Shown here piece by piece: positions 1 through 8,090 of a stretch of 64,000 nt of DNA. The notes under the pieces are model-generated. The model was not told the origin of the DNA, searched no databases, and saw nothing but the letters and a program-made list of their open reading frames with translations. Numbering within the stretch: the first letter of the stretch is position 1; every line of letters starts with the position of its first letter. The DNA is from Pararhodobacter sp. CCB-MM2. Its GTDB lineage: Bacteria; Pseudomonadota; Alphaproteobacteria; Rhodobacterales; Rhodobacteraceae. The stretch lies in contig NZ_LRRR01000006.1 in assembly GCF_001691415.1 (NCBI RefSeq), forward strand, positions 124,001-188,000, given 5' to 3'. A program made the position numbers and the translations under genes.

Positions 1-121
1 CCTCGGTCCAGAGGGGCCAGCTGAAGACGCCCGCATCGGACAGCGCCACGGTCAAACCGAACAGCTGCGCCTGCCATGGGGCCTGAAAGGCGCCGCCGAA
101 AGGGGTGTCAGGCGTGCTCAA
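1..121 (-). CDS. nitrile hydratase accessory (activator) protein, 3' part beyond window
   Basis: The reading frame is open from a TTG at 121 to the left edge (40 codons seen). It includes the segment FQAPWQAQLFGLTVAL, followed by SWPLW, which resembles the N-terminus of the small nitrile hydratase accessory/activator proteins that usually follow the beta gene. The TTG lies 14 bases inside the end of the beta gene, so translation is probably coupled. In cobalt-type enzymes this partner helps load the metal into the alpha subunit. Most of the gene lies outside the window, so length and C-terminus are unknown. The start codon is inferred from overlap only. Confidence 0.7.
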   Translation of the reverse strand, partial: MSTPDTPFGGAFQAPWQAQLFGLTVALSDAGVFSWPLWTE

Positions 122-764
122 GATAGCTCTCCCACAGATCAGCGCTGACCGTCAGACCGGCCTCGCCGCCCTCGCCCCAGACCTCGGTCCCGTCGAACAC
201 CACGGTATAGAGGCGCTGCGGCTGCTCACCCTCGCCCTTGGCATTGCTGTCGGGAAAGACGTAGCCGCCATGTTCCGATTCCACCACGCCGGTATGGCCC
301 ATCAGATAGGTCGGCAGCCGGGTATGACCGCGCGGATGGGTCACACGGGTGCGCACGCGGTCGCCGGGACGGAAGCGCGCCTCGGCGGTGACGGCGCGGT
401 CGCAGGGGCCGCCCTTGGCGAGGACGGCGGGCACACGCTCGGGCGGCAGGCGCTTGGGATGCGCGGGGAGGTCCATCGCCTGACCCTCGGCCAGTTCGGT
501 CTCCGTCAGCAGGCCGTGACGGGTCAGCAGGATTTCCAGCGCGCGGGTCCAGATTTCGTAATACGAGGCCGAGAGGTAGATCGACGGCGGCAGGCTTTCG
601 CGCGTGTGGCGCGATTCGTCGATGTTCCACGCCCCCAAAGCGCCACAGGCCAACACCACGCCCATGGCACGGGCCTCCCAATCGCCGTGGAACAAAGGCT
701 CGTCCTGTTCAGGCGCGACGGGGCCGAAACCCATCTTGCCGCCCAGATCATGCGGGCCGTTCAT
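108..764 (-). CDS. nthB: nitrile hydratase subunit beta
   Basis: This is the beta subunit of nitrile hydratase, the cytoplasmic metalloenzyme that hydrates nitriles to amides. At 218 aa it has the family's usual length. The N-terminus [16 protein letters not shown] is the hallmark beta-subunit opening. The C-terminal half is the SH3-like fold region, with [26 protein letters not shown] and [13 protein letters not shown]. Its ATG overlaps the stop of the alpha gene by ATGA, giving the order alpha, beta, accessory protein on the minus strand. No amidase gene is present in the visible part, so the fate of the amide is not shown here. Confidence 0.93.
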   Translation of the reverse strand: MNGPHDLGGKMGFGPVAPEQDEPLFHGDWEARAMGVVLACGALGAWNIDESRHTRESLPPSIYLSASYYEIWTRALEILLTRHGLLTETELAEGQAMDLPAHPKRLPPERVPAVLAKGGPCDRAVTAEARFRPGDRVRTRVTHPRGHTRLPTYLMGHTGVVESEHGGYVFPDSNAKGEGEQPQRLYTVVFDGTEVWGEGGEAGLTVSADLWESYLEHA

Positions 765-1372
765 GCCACGCCCTCCGGCGCGCGGGCGATGCCGGTGCCG
801 ATCATGCTCTCGCGCGTGACCAGTTCGGCCAGCGCCTCGGCCGACCAGCCCTCCGTCCCCTCAGGCCGCATCGGCACCACGAGGTAACGCAGCTCGGCGG
901 TCGAATCCCAGACGCGGATCTGCGTCTCCTCCGGCAGGACCAGCCCGAATTCCGCCAGAACCGCGCGCGGCTCGATCACCACGCGGGAGCGATAGGGTGG
1001 CGATTTGTACCAGACGGGCGGCAGACCCAGCAGGCTCCACGGATAGCACGAGCACAGGGTGCAGACGATCACATGATGCAGCCCCGGCGTGTTGAACACC
1101 GCGCGCATATGCTCGCCCTGACGGCCCGTGAACCCCATCGAGGCCACAGCGGCGGTCGCATCGCGCGTCAGCCAGTCGGCGAACTCCGGATCCGTCCAGG
1201 CGCGGGCGACCACAGCGGCACCGTTCTGCGGGCCGACGCGTTCGGCATAGGTCTCGACGATGGCATCCACCGCCGCCGGGTCGATCAACCCCTTGGTGGT
1301 CAGGATCGTCTCCAGCGCACGGACGCGGGCGTCCATCGGATCGAGATGGTTGTCGTGGTGATCATGCGGCAT
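761..1372 (-). CDS. nthA: nitrile hydratase subunit alpha, cobalt type
   Basis: This is the metal-binding alpha subunit (203 aa). The metal site is C104-T-L-C107-S-C109 within [10 protein letters not shown]. Threonine after the first cysteine is typical of cobalt-dependent enzymes, while iron enzymes have serine. R128 and R130 lie in the conserved PPYRSR stretch downstream. The start chosen is the ATG at 1372, with GGAG six bases upstream; an in-frame upstream extension adds an arginine-rich segment unlike the family. The N-terminus MPHDHHDNH is histidine-rich, which is not unusual in Co-type proteins. It is the first gene of the cluster and is divergent from a LuxR-family regulator 135 bp away. 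Confidence 0.94.
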   Translation of the reverse strand: MPHDHHDNHLDPMDARVRALETILTTKGLIDPAAVDAIVETYAERVGPQNGAAVVARAWTDPEFADWLTRDATAAVASMGFTGRQGEHMRAVFNTPGLHHVIVCTLCSCYPWSLLGLPPVWYKSPPYRSRVVIEPRAVLAEFGLVLPEETQIRVWDSTAELRYLVVPMRPEGTEGWSAEALAELVTRESMIGTGIARAPEGVA

Positions 1373-1507
1373 GGGAAGCTCCGTCTTGCGCCGCCATGCT
1401 AGTGCAAAAGTCGGGGGGCGCAAGCCGCGCAGCCGCTAGGCGCTACCGGGGTTTCATGCCATCGTGGCGCGGGGGAAGGCGTTGACGAGGCGGGAGGAAA
1501 GGCAAAC

Positions 1508-2233
1508 GTGGGCGATATCTTCGACTACCCGGAGCGGCTGGCCCGGGCCGCCAATGCCGCACAGGCCTGCGCCGAGCTGGTTGCCACGATGGAACCTCTG
1601 GGCTTCACCACCTATGCCATCGGCGCCCTGCCCCATCCCGACGCGCTGTTCCCGACCGAGTTCTTCCACCAGAACTGGCCCGAGAGCTGGCAGCGCGCCT
1701 ATTTCGAGCGGAATTTCGGCGAGCGTGACCCGACGATGCGCGCCATCGCCTGCACCGGCCGTCCCTTCACCATTCAGGACATCCGCCAAGCCAAGGCCGG
1801 TTTCCATCCGACGCCCGAGGAGCTGGAGGTGATGGATTTCGCCGCCGGCCTCGGCCTGCCCCATGGCTACATCACGCCGATCTACCGCGCGCAGGGCTAT
1901 TCGGGCATCGCCTGCCTGATCGGCACCGGCCCCGACCCCGACACCAACACCCGCGCCAAGCTGCAATTCATCGCCGAGCAGACCCACGATCGCCTGCGCT
2001 ATCTCAGCGCCGTCGCCGCGGCGGGCGGCTCCACCGTCACCCTCAGCCCGCGCGAAATCGAGGTGCTGAACCTCGCCCAGCATGGCCTTGGCGACGCCGC
2101 CATCGCCGAGGCCGCCGGGATCAGCATCCGCACAGTGCGCTTCCACTTCGAGAACGCCCGTCGGAAACTCTCGGCCCGGTCGCGCACCGAGGCCATCGCC
2201 GTCGCCGTCGCGCGCCATCTGCTGCCGGGCTGA
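1508..2233 (+). CDS. LuxR-family transcriptional regulator with autoinducer-binding domain (solo)
   Basis: This 241-aa protein has an N-terminal acyl-homoserine-lactone binding domain (about residues 15-165) and a C-terminal LuxR helix-turn-helix (about 178-238, with LSPREIEVL and FHFENARRKL). Of the ligand-pocket residues conserved in TraR/LuxR proteins, W61, Y65, D74, P75 and a glycine (G120) are present, but the second tryptophan (W85 of TraR) is isoleucine 89. Ligand choice may therefore differ. The start is a GTG at 1508 behind GGGAGGAAA. No luxI gene is in the window. A lux-box-like palindrome follows 23 bases after the stop. It may control itself, the divergent nitrile hydratase genes, or distant targets. 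Confidence 0.88.
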   Translation: MGDIFDYPERLARAANAAQACAELVATMEPLGFTTYAIGALPHPDALFPTEFFHQNWPESWQRAYFERNFGERDPTMRAIACTGRPFTIQDIRQAKAGFHPTPEELEVMDFAAGLGLPHGYITPIYRAQGYSGIACLIGTGPDPDTNTRAKLQFIAEQTHDRLRYLSAVAAAGGSTVTLSPREIEVLNLAQHGLGDAAIAEAAGISIRTVRFHFENARRKLSARSRTEAIAVAVARHLLPG

Positions 2234-2256
2234 CAATCTGGCCGAAACTGGCGCGA

Positions 2257-2276
2257 ACCTGTCACAAGTGACAGTT
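2257..2276 (+). promoter_or_regulatory. lux-box-like operator
   Basis: The 20-mer ACCTGTCACAAGTGACAGTT has the geometry of the classical lux box (ACCTGT-N8-ACAGGT). Its CTGT and ACAG are separated by exactly eight bases, and the inner 16 bases are a near-perfect palindrome (arms CTGTCAC/GTGACAG). It stands 23 bases after the stop of the LuxR-family gene, where luxI would be expected, but no coding region follows on the plus strand. A TTGACC sequence at 2285-2290 could be the -35 element of a promoter it controls. Binding by the neighbouring regulator is inference. Confidence 0.6.
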
Positions 2277-2335
2277 GCGCAATTTTGACCAAACGTTAGC
2301 CTGAGGGTGTTCAGGGAGTTATTTCAAGAGTTTCC

Positions 2336-2369
2336 GAGGCGGCGCCCCTGGCGCTGCCTCGCATTTTGT
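2336..2369 (+). terminator. Rho-independent terminator
   Basis: Arms 2336-2346 and 2350-2360 form an 11-bp GC-rich stem (one G-U) with a three-base loop, followed by GCATTTTGT. It ends plus-strand transcription from the LuxR gene or from a short transcript starting near the lux box. On the other strand it may also serve the convergent MFS gene. Confidence 0.75.
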
Positions 2370-2387
2370 CCGGTCCCTCCCCTGCGG

Positions 2388-3617
2388 TCAGGCGGCGGCC
2401 AAGCCGCTCGCCGGCCGCGACGGAGCCCCCGGACGGGTCCGCAGCAGGATCACCACCATCACCGCGATGTTCAGCAGGTTGAAGGCAATGCCGTTCACGA
2501 AGGCCAGCGTGTAGCTGCCGCTGACGTCATAGATCCAGCCCGACATCCAGCCGCCCAGCGCCATACCAACAATGGTCGCCATGATGACGAATCCCACCCG
2601 CGCGCCGGCTTCCCGCGCCGGCATCGTCTCGCGCACGATGATCGCATAGGCGGGGACGATTCCCCCTTGGCTGAGCCCAAAGATCAGGCTGACGATATAG
2701 AGCGAGACCATGCCGTCGAAGGGCAGATACAGGATCAGGCCGATCATCTGCCCGATGGAGCCAATCAGCAGCGTCGGAATGCCGCCCAGCTTGTCGGTGA
2801 CAAAGCCCGAGATCAACCGCGATGCCACCCCGCCCATCAGCATCACGCTGAGCATGCTCGCACCCACCGCCGGCCCGTAACCGAGGTCCACACAGAAGGC
2901 GACCAGATGCACCTGCGGCATCGACATCGCCACGCAGCAGCCGATCCCCGCAAGTCCCAACAACCACATCATCGCGCGCGGCGACCACGGCACCCGGCGC
3001 GGCGTCAGACCGGTCGCCTGCGCCTCGGCCGTCAGGCTCTCGGCCGGGACCCGGCGACGCAGAACCTGCGCGCCCGGAACCACCACCACCGGCACCAGAA
3101 CCGCCAGAACCCAGCAGACCGCCCGCCAGCCCTGCTCGTCCAGCACGCCCGACAGCGCCACCGGCCAGATCGCCCCCGCCAGGTAATTGCCGCTGGCCGC
3201 GATGGCCACGGCGATGCCCCGACGCCGCCGGAACCAGAGCGAGACATCGGCCAGAAGCGGCCCGAAGAACACCGCCGTCCCCAACCCGATCACGAATTGC
3301 GCGCCCGAGAGCGTCAGGATCGACGGGCTCACCGCCGCCAGCGCGAAGCCGATCCCCGACATCACCGCCGCCCCGGCCAAGGCCCGCGCCACACCGAAAC
3401 GGTCCAACGCCCCGCCCCAGACCAGATTGCCCAAAGCAAAGCCCGCCATGGTCAGGGTGTAGGGCAGCGAAGCCTCCCCGCGCCCGCCGCCGAATTCGGC
3501 CTGAACGGCGGGCAGAAGGGCGATGATCGACCACATGCCGACATTGCCCACGGTGGCGATGGCCAGTGTGAGCAAGAGGCGGGTCCAGGAATAACGACTG
3601 TCGAGAATGTCTTGCAT
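2388..3617 (-). CDS. MFS transporter
   Basis: This is a 409-aa inner-membrane protein with about 12 hydrophobic segments, a short central hydrophilic loop (around residues 195-215) and the MFS signature GGALDRFGVARA between helices 2 and 3, mirrored by SGFVTDKLGGIP in the second half. The overall pattern fits OFA/monocarboxylate-type or YbfB-like permeases. The substrate cannot be read from sequence. It starts 43 bases after the stop of the haloacid dehalogenase gene on the same strand, so the two may be co-transcribed and the cargo might be a halogenated or plain carboxylate. Confidence 0.85.
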   Translation of the reverse strand: MQDILDSRYSWTRLLLTLAIATVGNVGMWSIIALLPAVQAEFGGGRGEASLPYTLTMAGFALGNLVWGGALDRFGVARALAGAAVMSGIGFALAAVSPSILTLSGAQFVIGLGTAVFFGPLLADVSLWFRRRRGIAVAIAASGNYLAGAIWPVALSGVLDEQGWRAVCWVLAVLVPVVVVPGAQVLRRRVPAESLTAEAQATGLTPRRVPWSPRAMMWLLGLAGIGCCVAMSMPQVHLVAFCVDLGYGPAVGASMLSVMLMGGVASRLISGFVTDKLGGIPTLLIGSIGQMIGLILYLPFDGMVSLYIVSLIFGLSQGGIVPAYAIIVRETMPAREAGARVGFVIMATIVGMALGGWMSGWIYDVSGSYTLAFVNGIAFNLLNIAVMVVILLRTRPGAPSRPASGLAAA

Positions 3618-3660
3618 CGGCGCATCCTAGACGGGCCGCGACGGGCCCGCCAGAACCATT

Positions 3661-4362
3661 TCACGGGTTAAGAGATGCCACCAACCCCGGCAGTGCCGAC
3701 AGGTCGGGGAGCACATGATCGGGCTTGCCGAACAGCCGATCCATCGGCGCGCCGTCGCGGTTCACCCAAGCGGTGCGGAAGCCATAGGCCGCCCCGGCGC
3801 AGGCATCCCAACTGTTGGACGAGACGAACATCACCTCGCGTGCCTCCAGCCCCAGACCGGCCCCCACCAGATCATAGACCCGGCCATGCGGCTTGAAGAT
3901 ACCGACGCTTTCCACGGAATAGAGCCCCTCGAACACGCCTTTCAGCCCGGCCGAATTGACCGCGCCCTCCAGCATCCCCGGCGCACCGTTGGACAAGATC
4001 GCCAACCGCTGGCTCTGCGCCGCCAAGGCGCCCAACATCTCGGGCACCTCGGGAAAGGCCGCCAGTTCCCAGTACAGACCCAACAGCCGCTCGCGCAGCG
4101 ACGCGTCGGACAGACCCGCCGCCTCCATCGCCCAATCGAGCCCGTCCTGCGTCACCTGCCAAAAATCGCAGTGATGCCCGGCCACGGCCCGTAGCCAGGA
4201 ATACTCGAGCTGTTTCTTGCGCCAATCCGCCGCAATCTGCGGCCAGCGCGGCGCCCAGGTCTCGGCGCCCGGTTCGGACGCCGCGATCCGCGCCGCCGCG
4301 CCTACATCAAACAAGGTGCCGTAAGCGTCAAAGACGCAGGCCTTGATACGGGTTTCCGTCAT
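3661..4362 (-). CDS. haloacid dehalogenase, type II
   Basis: This HAD-superfamily hydrolase (233 aa) is closest to (S)-2-haloacid dehalogenases. Motif I is FDAYGTLFDV with nucleophile D12; the alanine after the aspartate and the missing second aspartate of phosphatases favour dehalogenase. SNG is motif II, K in IFKPHG is motif III, and SSNSWDA is the type II dehalogenase version of motif IV. The start is the ATG at 4362, with GGGAGGGGAG just upstream; a longer frame adds only five residues. The product of a 2-haloacid would be a 2-hydroxyacid. The neighbouring MFS gene may import the substrate. Confidence 0.88.
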   Translation of the reverse strand: MTETRIKACVFDAYGTLFDVGAAARIAASEPGAETWAPRWPQIAADWRKKQLEYSWLRAVAGHHCDFWQVTQDGLDWAMEAAGLSDASLRERLLGLYWELAAFPEVPEMLGALAAQSQRLAILSNGAPGMLEGAVNSAGLKGVFEGLYSVESVGIFKPHGRVYDLVGAGLGLEAREVMFVSSNSWDACAGAAYGFRTAWVNRDGAPMDRLFGKPDHVLPDLSALPGLVASLNP

Positions 4363-4397
4363 GCTCTCCCCTCCCAAAGAGTAGCAAAGCCCGCCCC

Positions 4398-4455
4398 ATC
4401 TTTACTCCGAAAATATCCCGGGGGGAGCCGAAGGCGGGGGGCAGAGCCCCCCTCC
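4398..4455 (-). repeat. intergenic repeat, copy 1 (CCCGGGATATTT family)
   Basis: On the minus strand this reads GGGGGCTCTGCCCCC, then CGCCTTCGGCTCCCC, then CCGGGATATTTTCGGAG and TAAAGATG. Five more copies lie at 23272, 28675, 33351, 33420 and 42512. It sits between the HIT gene and the dehalogenase gene, with its GC-rich hairpin end next to the HIT stop codon. Confidence 0.85.
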
Positions 4456-4476
4456 TGTTTTTTCTGGCGCGCAGGC

Positions 4477-4860
4477 TTATTCGGCCCGCTCGACCATGCG
4501 GCCCATCCCCCGGCCACCGAGGATATGCACATGCAGATGCGGCACTTCCTGCACCCCGTGCTCACCGGCATTCGAGATCGCCCGGTAACCCGCGCCGCCC
4601 TCACCGGGCTGCACGCCCAGCTGCTTGCAGACCGTGCCGATCGCCGTCAGGAAATCCGCCTTCTCGGCATCCGAGGCTTCCAGCCCGAAATGATCGAAGG
4701 TCACATAGGGGCCCTTCGGGATCACCAACACATGATGCGGGGCTTGCGGGCGGATGTCGTTGAAGGCCAGCGAATGCTCGGTCTCCAGCACCTTGTTGCA
4801 GGGGATCTCGCCGCGCAGGATCTTGGCGAAGATGTTGTTGGTATCGTAGGCGTAGGCCAT
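4477..4860 (-). CDS. HIT family nucleotide-binding protein
   Basis: This is a 127-aa histidine-triad protein. The triad H108-x-H110-x-H112 is in PHLHVHILGG, with H112 the expected nucleophile for hydrolysis of nucleoside phosphoramidates or dinucleotides. The N-terminal IFAKILRGEIPCNKVLE and the central APHHVLVIPKG segment are typical of the HinT branch. It is cytoplasmic and probably stands alone: its end carries an intergenic repeat, and an aldehyde dehydrogenase gene lies 63 bases upstream on the same strand. Confidence 0.93.
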   Translation of the reverse strand: MAYAYDTNNIFAKILRGEIPCNKVLETEHSLAFNDIRPQAPHHVLVIPKGPYVTFDHFGLEASDAEKADFLTAIGTVCKQLGVQPGEGGAGYRAISNAGEHGVQEVPHLHVHILGGRGMGRMVERAE

Positions 4861-4923
4861 GGCTTCTCTCTGAAAAGACAGGGGAAGCGGGGGCCGATCA
4901 GGCCCACCGCCATCAGGTTATGC

Positions 4924-6369
4924 TTACGCGTCCTCGGGCGACCAGCCCGAAACGGCCTTCACTTCGAGGAAGTCCTCGATGCCCCAGATGCCGCCCTCGC
5001 GACCCCGGCCCGAAGCCTTCATGCCGCCGAAGGGCGAACCGCGACCGCGCGATTTGCCGTTCATCTCGACCATGCCCGAGCGCAGGCGACGCGCCATACG
5101 GTTGCGCTTGGCGCCGTCCTCGGTCTGGACGTAGTTGGTCAGGCCGTAGATCGTGTCATTGGCGATCTTGAGGGCCTCTTCCTCGGTGTCGAAGGGGATG
5201 ATCGACAACACCGGGCCGAAGATCTCCTCTCGGGCGATGGTCATGTCGTTGTTGACGTCGGCAAAGACCGTCGGACGGACATAGAAGCCACGGTTCAGCC
5301 CGTCCGGACGGCCCAGACCGCCCGCGACCAGCCGCGCACCCTCGTCGATGCCCTTCTGGATCAGGCCCTGAATCTTATCGAATTGCGCTTGGCTGACGAC
5401 GGGGCCGATGTGGCGCCCTTCCTCATGGGCCGAACCGACCGAGGTCTTCTGGGCGGTCTGCGCAGCGATCTCGACGGCCTGGTCATAGATCGAGCGTTCG
5501 ACCAGCATCCGCGTCGGCGCGTTGCAGGACTGGCCAGTGTTGTTGAAGCAATGACGCGCGCCCCGCACCACGGCCTTGTCGTCCGCATCGGCGAAAATGA
5601 TGTTCGCGCCCTTACCACCCAGTTCCAGATGGATGTGCTTCAGCGTCTCGGCCGCGTTCTTCGAGATCGCGATGCCGGCGCGGGTCGAGCCCGTGAAGCT
5701 GACCATGTCGACATCCGGATGGCCCGACAGATCCGTGCCCACGCCCGGCCCGTCGCCGTTGACGAGGTTGAACACGCCCGCCGGCACGCCCGCCTCATCG
5801 AGGATCTCGGCGAACAGCATCGACGAGAGCGGCGCGATTTCCGAGGGCTTCAGCACCATCGTGCAACCGGCCAGCAGCGCCGGGATCACCTTCAGCGTGA
5901 CCTGGTTCATCGGCCAGTTCCACGGCGTGATCAGCGCGCAGACGCCGACGGCTTCCTGAATGATCCGGTCCTCGGTCGCGCGCTCGGACAGCGGCTTTTC
6001 CCATTCGACCTGATCGAAGGCACGGATGAAGTTCTCGATATGCCAGGTGCCCGAGGTCGCCTGACTGGTCTTCGACATATCGATCGGCGCGCCCATCTCC
6101 AGGCTGATCGCTTCGCCCATCTCGTCGTTGCGGCGCTTGTAGACTTCAAGGATCTTCTTCACCAGCTCCAGCCGCTCGGCCGGCGCGGTGGCCATGAAGC
6201 CCGGCAGCGCGGCGCGGGCGGCGGCAACGGCGGCGTCGCTGTCGGCGGTGCCACCCAGCGAAATCACGGCGCTGACTTCCTCGGTCGAGGGGTCGATGAC
6301 ATCGAGGTCACGGCCGGCAATGGGGTCGACCCATTGGCCGTTGATATAGAATTTGCGTTTGTCCAGCAT
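4924..6369 (-). CDS. aldehyde dehydrogenase family protein
   Basis: This is an NAD(P)+-dependent aldehyde dehydrogenase (481 aa, normal length). Seen are the oxyanion asparagine N151 (TPWNWP), K174 in LKPSE, the Rossmann-loop FTGSTRAG, the general base E249 in LELGGKG and the catalytic C282 in GQSCNAPTRM. The C-terminal SPFGGMKASGRGREGG is the usual oligomerisation/cofactor region. NAD preference and substrate are not determinable. The family branch resembles broad-range dehydrogenases of alphaproteobacteria often annotated with 3-succinoylsemialdehyde or aliphatic aldehydes. Confidence 0.92.
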   Translation of the reverse strand: MLDKRKFYINGQWVDPIAGRDLDVIDPSTEEVSAVISLGGTADSDAAVAAARAALPGFMATAPAERLELVKKILEVYKRRNDEMGEAISLEMGAPIDMSKTSQATSGTWHIENFIRAFDQVEWEKPLSERATEDRIIQEAVGVCALITPWNWPMNQVTLKVIPALLAGCTMVLKPSEIAPLSSMLFAEILDEAGVPAGVFNLVNGDGPGVGTDLSGHPDVDMVSFTGSTRAGIAISKNAAETLKHIHLELGGKGANIIFADADDKAVVRGARHCFNNTGQSCNAPTRMLVERSIYDQAVEIAAQTAQKTSVGSAHEEGRHIGPVVSQAQFDKIQGLIQKGIDEGARLVAGGLGRPDGLNRGFYVRPTVFADVNNDMTIAREEIFGPVLSIIPFDTEEEALKIANDTIYGLTNYVQTEDGAKRNRMARRLRSGMVEMNGKSRGRGSPFGGMKASGRGREGGIWGIEDFLEVKAVSGWSPEDA

Positions 6370-6454
6370 GGCGGTCTCCCGAATTTTGGCGCCAGACTGT
6401 CACCCCCTCCGGGTCAGGGCAAGGGGCGCTTCCCGCCCCGCGACGCCGCGTCGG

Positions 6455-7114
6455 TCAGAATTCCTGCCATAGGCCAAAGCGGACCTGCTCGACCTCGCCT
6501 GAGGGGGGAATGACCACCTCTCCCACCAGCGTGAAACGCCCCAGATCCACGCCAATCGCCGGTCTGAGGCGGGTGAGGCTGTTGAGCCGCGTCTCAAAAT
6601 GGGTGAGGCCCAGCATGCCCAGCCACCGCCCGCGCCGCAGCCCGACCATCGAGCTGAGATCCAGCGCATATTCCATGCCCCACGGCGCCTGCGCGGCAAA
6701 GACCCGCCCGCCGGCCTGCGCCCATCCGTTCCCGCCCAGCGCCTCGAACCCGCGACCGACCTCGGCCCCGACGAAAGGTTGATACGGCGCCAGACTATAA
6801 GGGCGATAGCGCAGGCCGGCGCTGACACCCATCGCCATGCCCTCGGGCAGGATATCCGGATGCCAGCGCAGGAACCCCTCGTATTGATTGATGTAGGCCG
6901 TGACTTCGAAGCTTCCGCCGATCGTTAACTGCGGGTGCAGGCCAAATTCGACATAGGACTCGCTCCGCAGGAAAACCCCATCGGCTGAGAAACTGCTGGT
7001 CGAGGACATGAACACCGTGCCCAAATCGCGCGGCCATGGGCCGGCCATGGCAATGCGGGGGCCCAACAGGCACAACAACAGACAGGCGACTCGGAACACG
7101 GGATGATGGAACAT
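6455..7114 (-). CDS. exported protein, probable outer-membrane beta-barrel, unknown function
   Basis: This 219-aa protein has a clear Sec signal peptide (residues 1-24, cleavage near AMA|GP). The mature part is rich in alternating hydrophobic/polar stretches ending in aromatic residues (YVEFGLHPQLTIGGSFEVTA, LRYRPYSLAPYQPFVGAEVG, GLTHFETRLNSL) and closes with a C-terminal phenylalanine (FGLWQEF), the usual outer-membrane barrel signature. I do not recognise a named family. It is transcribed away from the peroxiredoxin gene. Confidence 0.72.
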   Translation of the reverse strand: MFHHPVFRVACLLLCLLGPRIAMAGPWPRDLGTVFMSSTSSFSADGVFLRSESYVEFGLHPQLTIGGSFEVTAYINQYEGFLRWHPDILPEGMAMGVSAGLRYRPYSLAPYQPFVGAEVGRGFEALGGNGWAQAGGRVFAAQAPWGMEYALDLSSMVGLRRGRWLGMLGLTHFETRLNSLTRLRPAIGVDLGRFTLVGEVVIPPSGEVEQVRFGLWQEF

Positions 7115-7296
7115 CCTGTCATTGCGCGGGATCAGGGTTAACTATTGGTAAACGCCACTCTGAACGACAGAGGCCGCGTGGCCGGCCGCTTCCGCGACGC
7201 GTTGTCGCCGCTCTTGCCTTTTGTCGCCCAGAGGGCTTTTCTTCGCGCCGACGGCACCCTATCTGCCGATTACATATTCACAAACGGGAATAGACC

Positions 7297-7950
7297 ATGG
7301 CTCTGCGCATCAACGATATCGCCCCGAACTTCACCGCCGAGTCGACCGACGGCTCGCTGACCTGGCACGATTATATCGGCGACGGCTACGCGATCCTGTT
7401 CAGCCACCCGAAGGACTTTACCCCGGTCTGCACCACCGAATTCTCGGCCGCGGCCAACCTGACCGAGGAATTCGCCAAGCGGAACTGCAAGCTGGCCGGC
7501 ATCTCGATCGACGGTGTCGAAGAGCACAAGCAGTGGATGGACGACGTGAAGACCTATGGCGGCGCCGCCATGACCTTCCCGATCATCGCCGACAAGGGTC
7601 TCGAGGTCGCCAAGCTCTATGACATGCTGCCCGCCGAGGCCTATCTGCCCGACGGCCGCACCGCCAATGACACGGCGACCGTGCGCACCACCTTCATCAT
7701 CGGCCCGGACAAGAAGATCCGCCTGATGCTGATCTACCCGATGTCGGTGGGCCGCAACTTCGACGAGATCCTGCGCTGCCTCGACGCGATCCGCCAGACG
7801 GATGGCCAGCCCTTCGCCACGCCCGCCAACTGGAAGCCGGGCGATGACATCATCGTCGCGCTCTCGGTCTCGACCGACGACGCGAAGGCCAAGTTCGGCG
7901 ATGTCTCGGTTCCGCTGCCCTACATCCGCAAGATCAAGGCGCCGAACTGA
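7297..7950 (+). CDS. peroxiredoxin, 1-Cys (Prx6) type
   Basis: This thiol peroxidase (217 aa) reduces hydrogen peroxide and organic hydroperoxides. The peroxidatic cysteine is C45 in DFTPVCTTE, with T42 in the conserved P-x-x-T/S-x-x-C arrangement, and the catalytic arginine lies in TVRTTFIIG. The length, the long C-terminal domain (ATPANWKPGDD) and the absence of a conserved resolving cysteine place it in the Prx6 branch. Other cysteines (C64, C146) do not fit a 2-Cys mechanism. It is monocistronic, with its own strong terminator 31 bases after the stop. Confidence 0.93.
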   Translation: MALRINDIAPNFTAESTDGSLTWHDYIGDGYAILFSHPKDFTPVCTTEFSAAANLTEEFAKRNCKLAGISIDGVEEHKQWMDDVKTYGGAAMTFPIIADKGLEVAKLYDMLPAEAYLPDGRTANDTATVRTTFIIGPDKKIRLMLIYPMSVGRNFDEILRCLDAIRQTDGQPFATPANWKPGDDIIVALSVSTDDAKAKFGDVSVPLPYIRKIKAPN

Positions 7951-7980
7951 TCCGACAGTGCCTTCTGGCCGATGATTTCC

Positions 7981-8013
7981 GCCCGCTCCGGTCCGTCCGG
8001 GGCGGGCATTTCA
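7981..8013 (+). terminator. Rho-independent terminator of the peroxiredoxin gene
   Basis: Arms 7981-7991 and 7997-8007 form an 11-bp stem (one G-U) with loop TCCGT, followed by ATTTCA. Confidence 0.8.
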
Positions 8014-8090
8014 ATGCTGTCGCGTGTTTGTGTAGGCCTTGTGAGTGCAGGAGTGATGAAAGGCCGCAAGCGGCACGCTATCTAAGGGGC

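Noticed and set aside
761..1372. Iron-type nitrile hydratase
   Set aside because: The metal motif is C-T-L-C-S-C; iron enzymes carry serine in place of the threonine.
2307..3671. A 454-codon frame opposite the MFS gene
   Set aside because: The sequence is proline/arginine/histidine-rich, typical of antisense frames; the minus strand gives a normal 12-helix transporter. It also cannot be the missing luxI.
3661..4362. Phosphoglycolate phosphatase or other HAD phosphatase
   Set aside because: Motif I lacks the second aspartate, and SSNSWDA is dehalogenase-specific.
4525..6513. A 662-codon open frame opposite the HIT and aldehyde dehydrogenase genes
   Set aside because: It is an antisense artefact of high GC. 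It crosses two real genes, and its translation resembles no protein.
7115..7296. OxyR-type operator before the peroxiredoxin gene
   Set aside because: GTTAAC/GGTAAAC words near 7138 are only loosely symmetric and lack the ATAG-N7-CTAT spacing.
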